Shown piece after piece: positions 34,930 to 46,309 of a stretch of DNA of 64,000 nucleotides. The notes beneath the pieces are model-generated. The model made no database searches, had not been told where the DNA came from, and saw nothing but the letters and a program-made list of their open reading frames with translations. Position 1 is the stretch's first letter; each line of letters opens with the position of its first letter. The DNA comes from Musa acuminata AAA Group (lineage: Eukaryota; Streptophyta; Magnoliopsida; Zingiberales; Musaceae). The DNA lies in contig NC_088355.1 in NCBI RefSeq assembly GCF_036884655.1, forward strand, positions 23,653,501-23,717,500, given 5' to 3'. The translations under genes and the position numbers were made by a program.

Positions 34930-35917
34930 TGATACCACCTCTGTCACGCCCCTCAAAATATCGACAATATTTAAAATTTTCATCATAACTAACCCAGGAT
35001 CCAAACATACATTTGAGGTCACTAAGAAAACATTCAGATCAAAATTTCACCTCTATAGTCTACAAATTCATAACCCTGTGCAGTTCATAAACATACCACA
35101 CATCACTCGATAATTCATATAATATGAACTCAACTCATCAAAATAATAACCACAACATAAATTCACAAGTGGGGAAGTATGTGCAGTCACCAAACCAACG
35201 ATTACCATAAGTTCATATCATTACATGAATTTAACTTAACATTCAAAAAATCCTATACATTAGGGATCCTTTAACTTACACAAAATCCACAGGTTTAGAT
35301 TCATCGTCAACATTTCAATAGATATAAAGTGCCTTATGCAACACATACATATATGCTAATAAAGATCAGCCCAAAATCTTCTAACTTTCCACTGCCTCAG
35401 CCCAATCTTAACATTTAAGCAAACGGTACGCTATCCTAAAAAATTTATCAACAAACAGAGTGAGCATAAAGAGCTCAGCAAGTGACTAACATATCCATAT
35501 CAAATAGTACAATTTCCAAAGAGATACAACTTTCAAAATACAAGGCAGAATATACGATTTCGTAGACATAATATCATTAGGAGCAGAAACACAATTGTCC
35601 TTTCAATCTTACATATTTGGTTCCTGACAGATGGGGCATAGAGTAATTGGAGCATATCAGTAACAAAGGAAACATATCGGAGCTTATCAATGGCATATAA
35701 AATGTTCCGAAGCATATCAACGGCATATGGAACATTTCGAAGCAAAAATCATCAGTGAATGAAGCATTTCAGAGCATATCAAAAACAAATACCGTACAGA
35801 AGCTCAAACGTCATCCTTGACGTTGCAATCATATCATGCTTATCCAGAGCATGAACAGAAATAACTCACCAAAACTCTGGATGTCATATCAAACATATAG
35901 AAGGTGTAGTGGGATCT
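34930..35917 (-). repeat. E-family LTR fragment with PBS (minus)
   Basis: On the minus strand this is the 3' part of an LTR ending GGGGCGTGACA at 34942, then GAGG and the PBS TGGTATCAGAGC across 34927-34938. After the PBS the sequence switches into the inverted plus-strand LTR fragment. The copy carries the CATATCAAYGGCATATG-type subrepeats near 35640-35780. It ends at about 35917 against D1. Confidence 0.82.
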
Positions 35918-36060
35918 CATTCAAAAATAATTTTGACTAGTTTATGTATTCGGACACATCAACATTCCTAATTCTCTTCTTATAAAATCAAATTGTTCTT
36001 CACCTAGAGGTTTTGTAAAAATGTCAGCTAGTTGAGGTTTAGTATCAATGACAATGACTT
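35918..36060 (-). pseudogene. D1: remnant of copia pol C-terminus
   Basis: The minus strand translates to the end of a SIRE-like Pol ([26 protein letters not shown]) and matches 15673-15790. Only this tail of pol is present, immediately downstream of the plant-transposon-protein ORF. Confidence 0.8.
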
Positions 36061-36314
36061 ATCAACTGCATTGGTATATCACTTTTTCAAACTATATTTA
36101 TCATGGAAATCAAAGCACAAGGTTTTCAAAACTTTTAGTTTCAATATAAAATCTGAGATAACCATTTAGTTTTTATTTACCACAGGGCATATATTCACCA
36201 CGATAGATGTTTACAACTCTACATATGCTCAAAATATATCAGGTAACCATAGCACATCATGGTGAGTAACATAAGGAGTTTACGATAACAACAGATGATT
36301 GTGTTCATACAAGC

Positions 36315-37146
36315 TCATTCATGAGGTGGAAAATTAAAGTGCCTAAACAAGGAGTCAAATTGACGATGAATTTGCTGCAGCTCAGATAGGATTCGATCTT
36401 GTCGTTGTTCAAGCCGTTCTTGTCTTTGTTCGAATCGGTCCATCCGAATCCCAATATCTTCGACAGATGATGTATGAGTTTGCTCAGATGGATGTGTTTC
36501 CTCAAAGGGACAGATCGGAGGAGATTGGGTACCCCTAAATACTGGTGTTTCCGGTTCTGGTTCAGGTTGAGGGGGATCAGTTCTTCTTGGCATTCTAACC
36601 CAATTACCGTTTCTATAAAAACATCTTAATCGGTGAAGTAGATTTTTATTAATTATGCTAAATCTATCTACTTTTATTACTTCTTCCGGTGGTATTAGAA
36701 TATCGTAGGCTTTCATTATTCTAGTTATTATACCACCATATGGGAGCATCATGTCTTTCTTAGATAGTTCTAACATGTTTTGCTGGATAAGATAACCAAG
36801 ACAGATGTCATGTCCTTTCATGATCAAATACATAGTTCCTAATTCTAATTGGCTTACTTCATTATGATGGTATTGTTTAGGGAGAATGATGCTAGTTAGG
36901 ATATGATGAAGTACCTTAGTGTTTAGAGGCAGTAGATGTTCACAACTTTTAGGAACAAATGCTAAATTGGGATTGGGAAAATTTGTTCCTAGGGCTTCAA
37001 CGTATGTTGTTCCAACAGTTTCATCATCCCATGATGCTCTAAAGTAAAGTCCTCTACTTTTCATGGGAATGCCTATCATGTCGCAAATGAATCTATTCGT
37101 AATTGAGATGTGTTGTCCTAAAAGATAGGTGGTAGGTGGACATTCT
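36315..37146 (-). pseudogene. D1 Transposase_32-like ORF, N-terminus cut off
   Basis: The minus strand encodes a protein of the type labelled 'putative plant transposon protein' (Transposase_32-like): MIGIPMKSRGLYFR, LLPLNTKVLHHILTS, LGTMYLIMKGHDICLGYL, MMLPYGGIITRIMKAY. A Pro-rich linker and a Q/R-rich heptad tail (RMDRFEQRQERLEQRQDR) follow, probably a coiled coil. The C-terminus (HFNFPPHE) is intact. The N-terminal third is replaced by the D2 LTR, which inserted at 37146. Function is unknown; I know this family only from plant repeat-associated ORFs. Confidence 0.78.
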
Positions 37147-38879
37147 TGTTACGATCGAGAGCACTAAGAGGGGGGGGGGGGGGGGGGGGGTGAATTAGTG
37201 CAGCGGAAAACTTTCTACGATTAAAATCGAAAGCTGCGTTTGAACGATAAAAACAACTTATGTATGAAAGTTGATACTAATCAAGGTTAAAGTCAAACTA
37301 AGCAGGCAGTTTGCAGCTATGATGAAAACAAGAATATCGGCGCAAACAGAAATCCGACGTTCGTACGAAGAAACTGATTTACGTCTAAATGCTGATTCGT
37401 AAATCACTTGATTAGATAAGACGCAGTTTAAGCAGGAGTATAAATGCAGTGTACGGTATTGGTAAAGCTCAAAACATAAATGCAATCTGCAATATGAAGA
37501 TCATACGAAAAAGCAGATTTACGTCTAAACGCAGATTTACGTCTAAACGTTGAAACTTGTTTGTAAAATCGCATAGGGTAGTAGCTATTGAGAAGTTTGC
37601 AGTGAAGGTAAAATGCTCAAAGGAAATGCAAACCGAGATTTAGAGTGGTTCGGTCAATCTTAACCGACTCCACTTTTGGCTTCCTCCACCGATGAGGTCA
37701 CCGACGTCAACTAGAGGCCTTCCTTTAATAGGCGAAGGCCAACCACCTTCTTACAGATTCACTCCTTTTGACGGGCTTAGGAGACAACCCTTACAGAAGT
37801 TTTCTCTCCTCTCTTTACAACTCAAACTTTGAAGAACAGAAAGAGGAGAACTAGCAGTTTTGAGCTCTAAGAACCACAGAAATACAGCAAGATTTCGAGT
37901 GTGTGTTCTGTGCTTTCAGTGCTGAATGGGTGGGGTATTGATAGGCCCTAACCCAGTTCAAATTTGGAGCTCAAATCTATCAATTCCCGGAATTCCGGGA
38001 TCAAGCGGTTGCACCTCCTGACTGGGGCGGTTGCACCGCCTGATAGAGCTCGAAGACTGAGCCTCTGGGCAGTGCAACCTCTGTCAGGGGCGGTTGCACC
38101 TCTCTGCCAGAGCTCGAAGACCGAGCTTAGGCGGTTGCACCGCTTGACTTGGGAGGTTGCACTGCCTGGCAGAGCTCGAAACTTGAGCTCTAGCGGTGCT
38201 ACCTCTTGATAGAAGAGGTTGCACCGCCCAATCTCGCTCGGAGACTAAGCCCAGGGCGGTGCCACCTCTTGGCTGGGGCGGTTGCACCGCCCAGTCTCGC
38301 TGGGAGACATAGCCTGGGCGGTGCTACCTCCTGGCTTGGGTGGTTGCACCTCCCACAACAATCAAGGTCCGAATGGGTTAATCCATTCGGCCTAATTTGA
38401 TTCTTTCAGGGGCCCAATTGCCCCAAGATTAAGCTAATGGGATCACCTCCCATTTCTAACTTAATCAATGTGCTAACTATGATTATTTCCTAAGACATAT
38501 TCTGTAGCTTGCTCCGGTGCGTCAATCGCTTCTTCCAGCGAGTTTCCGGCGAACTTCTGTCGATCATCCGACGAACCCTTGGTGATCCTCCTGCGGACTT
38601 CTGGCAAACTCCTGGACTTGCGACGATCCACTTGGCAAGTTCCGACGAGCTCCTTTGGCAAGCTTCTGGACTTCTCGGATTTGTTCCCGCAGAACCTCCG
38701 ATGACTGTCCGAACATCCGTCGAGCTCTTGAACTCCCAACGTGATCATTGTCATGACTCCGGCGTAACTCCTGCTGCATGTCTTACTTTCATCGTAGTTA
38801 ATCCTGCACACTTATCTCAACACACAGATTAGACAAACAATTGACAATTGACTTCATCATCAAAATCCGAGATTCAACA
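37147..38879 (-). repeat. D2 3' LTR, Copia-B-related
   Basis: 1733 bp, with the same ends as Copia-B. Diagnostic differences: a run of 21 G at 37170-37190 (nine in Copia-B), few 18-bp units, a shorter U3 with the GCGGTTGCACC and AGCTCGAAGACTGAG motifs, and a degraded TATA (TATCAATA, about 37936-37943). Confidence 0.88.
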
Positions 38880-40080
38880 ATCTCCCCCTTTTTGATGATG
38901 ACAATCAATTGATAATGGAGTTAACCTTAACTCCCCTTGTCTATATGCCATACTTCTTGAATTTAAAAACTTTATAAATTCAAGAGACATATTCCCATCA
39001 TGATTCCTATCATGATGTATCTCTTTGAAGATGATGTCAAGGCTTGACATTCATTTTCAAATATAACAAGTTTGAATGATGGTTATTGTAGCAATTCATC
39101 ATATTGTAAGATATCGACATGTAAAGCTGTGAAGTAAGATTTTGATATCATTACATGATGTACACATTTCGAATATTTTAGCACGTGTAGCATTGCATCA
39201 CATGGTAAGATATCAGTACGTACGATGCAAATTTTTGTTTGATATCTTGATACAGGGCATATAGCAATCATATATTTCTTGGTGATGCAAGTATAGCCTA
39301 ATCATATCAATGATAGCAATCATATATTTCTTGGTGATGCAAGTATGGCCTAATCATAGCATCAGTGATAGCAACCATATCAACATCAGTGATAGCAAAC
39401 ATATCAGCATTAGTGATAGCAACCATATCAACATCAGTGATAGCAAACATATCAGCATCAGTGATAGCAACCATATCAACATCAGTGATAGCAAACATAT
39501 CAGCATCAGTGATAGCAACCATATCAACATCAGTGATAGCAAACATATTAGCATCAGTGATAGCAACCATATCAACATCAGTGATAGCAAACATATCAAT
39601 TCATATATTTCTCCCCCTTTGTCATCAACAAAAAAAAACATGGTAGATGTGATTCCAAGAGAACAATATAAGCAGGTTATCAAGCACATAAAGGAAGGCA
39701 TGACACATATAATGCTTTGAATACCTCTTCTCCTTGTATGTTATATAATTCATTGTGCATGAAAGAGGAAACTCATTTTTTCAAAAAAAAATTTACATAA
39801 GAGTGTACAGGAAAATCTGATTTTTAGCATTCAAATTGTTAAGCAAATCCGAAAATGAAATGAACTTTTTCATGCATTCGGACATAATTTCCAACATGTT
39901 ATTTGATCAAGTGATACCAAAGCATGTAATACTAATCAAGTGATTTGATCATTCAATAAAGTCCGAAAAATAATTTTAACTAGTTTATGTATTCGGACAC
40001 ATCAACATTCCTAATTCTCTTCTTATAAAATCAAATTGTTCTTCACTTAGAGGTTTTGTAAAAAATTAAAGTTTCGTATC
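38880..40080 (-). other. D2 3' UTR, polypurine tract and pol remnant
   Basis: The polypurine tract AAAAAGGGGGAGAT lies at 38880-38893. The rest is AT-rich and partly similar to 14889-15672. Positions 39975-40080 match the Pol C-terminus. The minisatellite at 39355-39598 is listed separately. No complete gene. Confidence 0.8.
39355..39598. repeat. 48-bp (2 x 24) minisatellite
   Basis: About five tandem copies of two alternating 24-bp halves, AGCAACCATATCAACATCAGTGAT and AGCAAACATATCAGCATCAGTGAT in type. It sits in the D2 3' UTR and has no counterpart in Copia-B. Open frames across it on both strands are repeats only. Confidence 0.9.
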
Positions 40081-40317
40081 AATGTCATATTACTGACTTA
40101 TCAACTACATTGGTATGTCACTTTATATTTATCAAGGCACAAGGTTTTCAAAACATTTAGTTTCAATGTAAAATCCGAGATAAACAACAAGAGATGTTTG
40201 TAACTTTGCATATGCTCACAGATCAAGGTAAATACGGAGTTTACAACATATCATATTAAAGACAAAGTCCATCATGAGGAGTTTATAACAATAGCGGATG
40301 ATTGTGTTCATACAAGC

Positions 40318-41456
40318 TCATTCATGAGGTGGAAAGTTAAAGTGCCTAAATAAAGAGTCAAATTGTCGATGAATTTGCTACAGCTCAGCTAGGATTTGAT
40401 CTTGTCGATGTTCAAGCCATTCTTGTCTTTGCTCGAATCGGTCCATTCGAATCCCAATATCTTCGACAGATGACGTGTGAGTTTGCTCAAATGGATGTGT
40501 TTCCTCAAAGGGAAAGATCGGAGGAGATTGGGTACCCCTAAAGACTGGTGTTTCCGGTTCTAGTTCAGGTTGAGGGGGATCAGTTCTTCTTGGCATTCTA
40601 ACCCAGTTATCGTTTCTATAAAAACATCTTAATCGGTGAAGTAGATTTTTATTAATTATGCTGAATCTATCTACTTTTATTACTTCTTCTTCCGATGGTA
40701 TAAGAATATCGTAGGCTTTCATTATTCTAGTTATTATTCCACCATATGGGAGCATCATGTCTTTCTTAGATAGTTCTAACATGTTTTGTTGGATAAGATA
40801 ACCAAGACAGATGTCATGTCCTTTCATGATCATATACATAGTTCCTAATTCTAATTGGCTTACTTCATCATGATGATATTGTTTAGGAAGAATGATGCTA
40901 GTTAGGATGTGATGAAGTACCTTAGTGTTTAGAGGCAGTAAATGTTCACAACTTTTAGGAACAAATCCTAAGTTCGGATTAGCAAAAATTGTTTGTAGGG
41001 CTTCAACGTATGTTGTTCCAACATTTTCATCATCCCATGATCCTCTAAAGTAAAGTCCTCTTCTTTTCATGGGAATGCCTATCATGTCGCAAATGAATCT
41101 ATCCGTAATTGAAATGTGTTGTCCTAAGAGATAGGTGGACATCCTTTCTTCTTCATCTACTAGTATGTTGTTGTAAAACAATCTTACTAGTCTTGGATAG
41201 ATTTTTTTTTTTTGGTTAGTCTTGGATAGATGGGTTCATTAATTTGTAATATAGGGAGTAGATCTAAGTTTGCAAACCACTGGATTGTCTCTAAGTCACT
41301 TAGCTCACTTAAATCTACGTATTTTCCCTTGTTGACACTCCTAAGTTCAAAAGAGGAAAATTTTTCAGCATGGTATTTTGAATCGAAAAGGGTGGAATCA
41401 AAGTCTTCTACTAATCTCCTCTTTCCTTTGTCCCTTGAGGATCTTCTAGATCCCAT
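40318..41456 (-). pseudogene. D2 Transposase_32-like ORF
   Basis: The start MGSRRSSRDKGKRRLVEDF at 41456 gives the N-terminus missing from D1: a basic head, then NKGKYVDLSELSDLETIQWF. At 41203-41231 a 29-bp insertion shifts the frame. The second frame (about 41181-40381) contains ITDRFICDMIGIPMKRRGLYF, the LNTKVLHHILTS and GHDICLGYL core, a Pro-rich linker and the heptad tail. TAG at 40378-40380 replaces CAG of D1 and removes the last 20 or so residues, whose natural stop would be at 40318. The intact protein would be about 380 residues. No catalytic motif is recognised. Confidence 0.78.
41203..41216 (-). mobile_element. Ultra-short LINE insertion: ACC plus A-tail
   Basis: On the minus strand ACC followed by an A-run sits between two copies of TAGTCTTGGATAGAT (plus-strand reading, 41188-41202 and 41217-41231). 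ACC+A(n) is exactly how this LINE family ends (see 4754-4765 and 61697-61708). This looks like an insertion that stopped after the tail and three bases. It adds 29 bp and breaks the D2 ORF. Confidence 0.72.
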
Positions 41457-42336
41457 AACTACAGCTGTTTAGAATAATAGTGATGAGCAAAAGTAAATGA
41501 ATCAAGAAACAGAGTTTAAGGGCTTCTTAGAGAGTACCTTAATGAGATCTTCAAGAGAGGGAAGGAATGTTGATGCTTTGCTTCGAAATGAAGGGTATTT
41601 AGGATGCTAAGATGGGGGAAATGGGGATGGAGGATGTCACGCCCCTCAAAATATCCATAATATTAAAATTTTTCATCACAAATCCATCCAGGATCCAAAC
41701 TAACATTTGAAGACACTAAAAAACATTCTATCAAATTCACATCTATAAAACTTGTGCAGTTTATAATCATATATCACATCACTAGATAATTCACATTTAT
41801 GGCAACCCAAGCCAACTTAATAAACATGAACAACATTTATAAATCCACAAGCTAAGTAATTTATACAATCAGAACTCCAACCATTTACCACAAGTTCATA
41901 TCATCGTAAACTAGACTTAACATTCCGAAATTCCAAATAAGAGAGATCTTCTAACACTTTTACACAGTATATCCATTTCGATTCATCAACAACATTTCAT
42001 TACATATAAAATATGCTTATACAACAATAACATAATAAGCAACAAGACTTGCCCATAATTCTGAATAGCTATCCACTGCCTCAGCCCAAATCAAACATCT
42101 CAAAGAGTGACAAGCTGACCTAAAAGATTTATATAACAACGGAGTGAGCCAAAAACAGCTCAGCAAGTGACAAAGCATATTCAGAACAAAAGGAATGATT
42201 TTAAACAAGTAAGGTATCATATTGCAAGGCAGAATACAAGAATTCTCAAGGATACCATCTCGTTAGATACAAAATCGTATGTATCATGTCATTCAAAACA
42301 TATTTGATCCATAACAAATGGAGCACAGAGTAATTG

Positions 42337-42600
42337 GAGCATATCAATAGCGTATGAAATGTTCCGGAGCATATCAATGACATATGGGACATTTCGAAGC
42401 ATAACAATAACAGATGAAATATTTCGGAGCATATCAATGGCGTATGAAATGTTCCGGAGCATATCAATGACATGGAACATTTCGAAGCATAACAATAACA
42501 GATGGAATATTTTGAAGCATATCAATGGCGTATGAAATGTTCCGGAGCATATCAATGACATGGAACATTTCGAAGCATATCAACATTGAATGAAGCATTT
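42337..42600. repeat. 90-bp tandem repeat in E LTR
   Basis: Three units of about 90 bp, each built from roughly 30-bp pieces beginning GCATATCAATGGCGTATG, with GTTCCGGAGC and CATTTCGAAGC in between. A shorter, more diverged version is at 35640-35780. Confidence 0.85.
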
Positions 42601-43921
42601 CAGAGCATATCAATAACAAATACCGTGCAGAAGATCAAACGTCGTCTTTGACGTTGCAATCATATCATTCTTATCCAAAGCATGTACAAAAACACATAAC
42701 CAAAGCTCTGGATATCATATCAAACATACAGAAGGTATAGTGGGACCTCAGACAGAACGTCATTCATCCATTTCTGAATGACCACCAGACAAAAGTCTCC
42801 CACGTCTGGGAGCTCCATCCACCCACGTCTAGTTGAAGCCAGAGGGGGTCGGTCGAGCATCGCAGGCTCTAAACATATACCCTTTACCATTTCTGGCAAA
42901 GGTCCAGACAATCCCACAAACACTAGAGTACAAAAGGGCAGTATGAACAATAAATAACATATATCGGAAGCACACGTGGAACAACAAACGTACATGTGCC
43001 TTTACGAGTCAAATACGATCCAAGCAATAATCTCTCACAAATGTATTCAGATTGGGATGAAATAAAAGCAAGAGTATACACGGATTCCAAACAATCATAT
43101 ATAATTCAATTCAAATAAGAAAGCTAAAGGATATCAATTTCCAAAGAAATGAAACCAGAATATGAGAAATCGACCAAAGCTCGATTTCTGACAGAATACA
43201 AGAGGCACATTGAACAAATGATTCAAACTATCAATCGTGCTCCAATTTACTCAGAAATAATCATAGGATTATACTTTCAGATAAGACAGGCTTCATATAA
43301 ATTGAACTGTCCAACAGAGAGAGTTACAAATAATTTGGTAAACAAGGGTCATAGAACAAAATCTCTGTTTGGCAGAATTCATAATGTCAGATTTAACAGA
43401 TAACTGGGCAGGTGTTTGGATTCCAAATCTTTCAATCCATATATCACAAGAAAGATCTATGAGTCTAGTTTCCAATGAAATAAGCTTTGAATAAATCAAT
43501 GTTTGCAACAGGGACTTATAAGCAGTTCAGTATCAAAAGGTCAGAAATTATGATCCCTGTTTTGCAGAATCTATAGGCTCATTTGAAACAGAAGTTTGGG
43601 CAGACAAACATTCTCCAAATTCTTAAAATAAGCTATCAAAACAAAGGTTTATGAGTCTATATTCTGATCAAATAAGTTTTGTCCCAATCAGAGGTCAATA
43701 CAAGAAGTTATAGCCATAACAAAGTAGAAGGGTCAGAATATCAGAAGTTGCATAGATTCGAATCGTTACGTCTAAACAGGATATATATCAAATGAAAGGC
43801 TAGAACAATTCAAAGTTCCTCATATTCAAAACAAATGTAGCAGTAAAATTGCGGTAAGGAAAGATCAGGACACTTACAATAGGAAAGACTAGAAAGCTTG
43901 CAATAGGAAGGATAGGAAGAT

Positions 43922-46150
43922 TGTTGAATCTCGGATTTTGATGATGAAGTCAATTGTCATTTGTTATCTAATCTATGTGTTGAGATAAGTGTGCAGGATT
44001 AACTACGATGAGAGTAAGACAAGCAGCAGGTGTTGCGCCAGAGTCAAGATCATGATCACGTTGGGAGTTCGAGAGTTCGACGGAAGTTCGGACGGTCGTC
44101 GGAGGTTCAGCGAGCAGATCCGAGAAGTCCCGAAGCTTGCCAAGCGAAGCTCGTCGGAACTCGCCAAGTGGATCATCGCAAAGTCCAGGAGTATGCCAGA
44201 TGTCCGCAGAAGGATCACTGAGGGTTTATCGGATGATCGACGGAAGTTGGTCGGAAACTCGCCGGAAGAAGCGATTGACGCATCGGAGCAAAGCTGCAGA
44301 AGTTGTCTTAGAGTTAATCGTAGTTAGCATGATGATTAAGCATGAAAATGGGAGGTGATCCCATTAGCTTAATCTTGGGGCAATTGGGCCCCTGAAAAGA
44401 TTCAAATTGGGCCGAATGGAGTGAACCATTCGGACCCTGATTGCACCAGGAGGTGCAACCGCCCCAGCCAGGAGGTGCAACCGCCTGGGCTGTGAGGTTG
44501 GGAGGTACAACCGCCCCAGCCAGGAGGTGCAACCGCCAGGGCTGCGAGGCTGGGAGGTGCAACCGCCCCAGCCAAGAGGTGCAACCGCCCAGAGCTCAGT
44601 CTTCGAGCTAGACTGGGCGGTGCAACCTCCTCTGCCAAGAGGTAGCACCGCCAGAGCTTAAGTTTCGAGCTCTGCCAGGCGATGCAACCACCGAGCTCAG
44701 TCTTCGAGCTCTGGCAGAGAGGTGCATCAGCCTGAGCTCAGTCTCGAGCTCTGCCAGGTGATGCAATCACCGAGCTCAGTCTTCGAGCTCTGGCAGAGAA
44801 GTGCATCAGCCTGAGCTCAGTTTCGAGCTCTGGCAGGTGATGCAACCACCGAGCTCAGATTTCGAGCTCTGCCAGGTGATGCAACCACCAAGCTCAGTCT
44901 TCGAGCTCTGCCAGGTGATGCAACCATCGAGCTCAGTCTTCGAGCTCAGGCAGAGAGGAGCAATCGCCTGAGCTCAGTCTTCGAGCTCTGCCAGGCGGTG
45001 CCACCTCTCCAGTCAAGAGGTGCAACCGCCTGATCCCAGAATTCTGGGATTTGATCGATTTGATCGTTTTGAGCTCGAATTTTGAATTGGGTTGGGGCCT
45101 ATAAATACCCCACCCATTCAGCACTGAAAAGGTACAGACCTACACCGAAATCTTGATCTTTTCTGTGATTCTAAGAGCTCAAAAGTGTTGTAAAGCCTTT
45201 AAGTCTCCTCCTTCTGTTCTTCAAGTTTTCAGTTGTAAAGTGAGGAGAGAAAGGTCTGTAAAGGTTGTCTCCTGAGCCTGTCAAAAGGAGAGAAATTGTA
45301 AAAGGGCAGTTTGGCCTTCGCCCATTGAAGGAAGGCACCTAGTTGACGTCGGCAACCTCATCGGTGGAGGAAGCCAAAAGTGGAGTAGGTCAAGGCTGAC
45401 CGAACCACTCTAAATCTCTGGTTTGCGTTTATTTTCGAGCACTTTATCATTACTGCAAACCTCCCTCATTACTACTGCTCTCTGCGCTTTCACGAACAAG
45501 TTCTAAGTGCTGTTCTTCCGAATCTGCATTCAGACGTAAATTCGTATTTTCATACATTACAGTTTACGTTTACGTTTGATTCTGCAGAACTGTTTTCCGT
45601 GCTTTTAAAAACGAGCTTCTTTGCAGTTTACACTTACATTTCAATCCTATTGATAACTGCAATCTGTCCTCTACGATTTTACGAACGAGTTTCAACATTT
45701 AGAGGTAAAACTGCATTCAGACGTAAATCGGCTTTCCTCGCTCAATCATCAGATCTCAGTTCACGTTTACGTCTTGATTTCAACTGCATACTGCCTTCTA
45801 CAAGTATACAAACAAGTTTCAAAGTTTAGACGTAAATCTGCGTCTAGACGTAAAACTGTGTTTAGACGTAAATCTGCGTTTAGACGTAAATTTGAGTTTA
45901 AGACGTAAATCTGAGTTTAGACGTAAATCTGCGTTTAGATGTAAAACTGCGTTTAGACGTAAATCTGCGTTTAGACGTAAATCTGCGTTTAGACGTAAAC
46001 TGCGCTTAGACGCAAAACTGCGCTTAGACGCAATCTGCGCTTAGACGCAAACTGCACTTAGAACGAACGCAGCTTTTGGTTTTTAATCGCTGTAAGATTT
46101 CCGCTGCACTAATTCACCCCCCCCCCCTCTTAGTGCTCTCGATCCTAACA
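43922..46150 (+). repeat. Solo LTR of the Copia-B family
   Basis: Runs from TGTTGAATCTCGG to CGATCCTAACA with no internal sequence on either side, 2229 bp. It has the U3 arrays (44440-45040), TATAAATA (45100-45107), the 18-bp minisatellite (45820-46060) and 11 C. Flanking pentamers are AAGAT and AACAC, so no clean TSD. It lies inside the E LTR in plus orientation. Confidence 0.9.
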
Positions 46151-46309
46151 AACACTTGCAAGAGAAAAGATTAGAAAGCTTGCAATAGAAAGGATCAGAA
46201 CACTTGCCTTTCAAAGATTTTGATCCGAAGATCCAAAGAAGGTGTCAGCCCAAATCCTTCTACTTTTCCTTCACAACTGTAGCTCATGCAAAACATAGAG
46301 GCATAGTCA

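Larger units (their letters stand above)
37147..41634 (-). mobile_element. D2: chimeric non-autonomous LTR element
   Basis: Minus-strand element with 3' LTR 37147-38879, polypurine tract, 3' UTR with a minisatellite, a scrap of copia pol C-terminus (about 39975-40080) and a Transposase_32-like ORF (40318-41456). Its 5' end is cut by element E at 41635. The LTR and 3' UTR are relatives of Copia-B, but gag, integrase and RT are absent from the visible part. It inserted into D1, an element of the same type. Confidence 0.75.

Noticed and set aside
39310..39720. Regularly spaced repeats reminiscent of CRISPR
   Set aside because: Units are contiguous and spacer-like parts are themselves repeated; it is a minisatellite in a plant LTR element 3' UTR.
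36315..41456. Two tandem host genes of unknown function
   Set aside because: Both copies sit between a Pol C-terminal remnant and LTR sequence and are broken; they are best read as ORFs of a retroelement.
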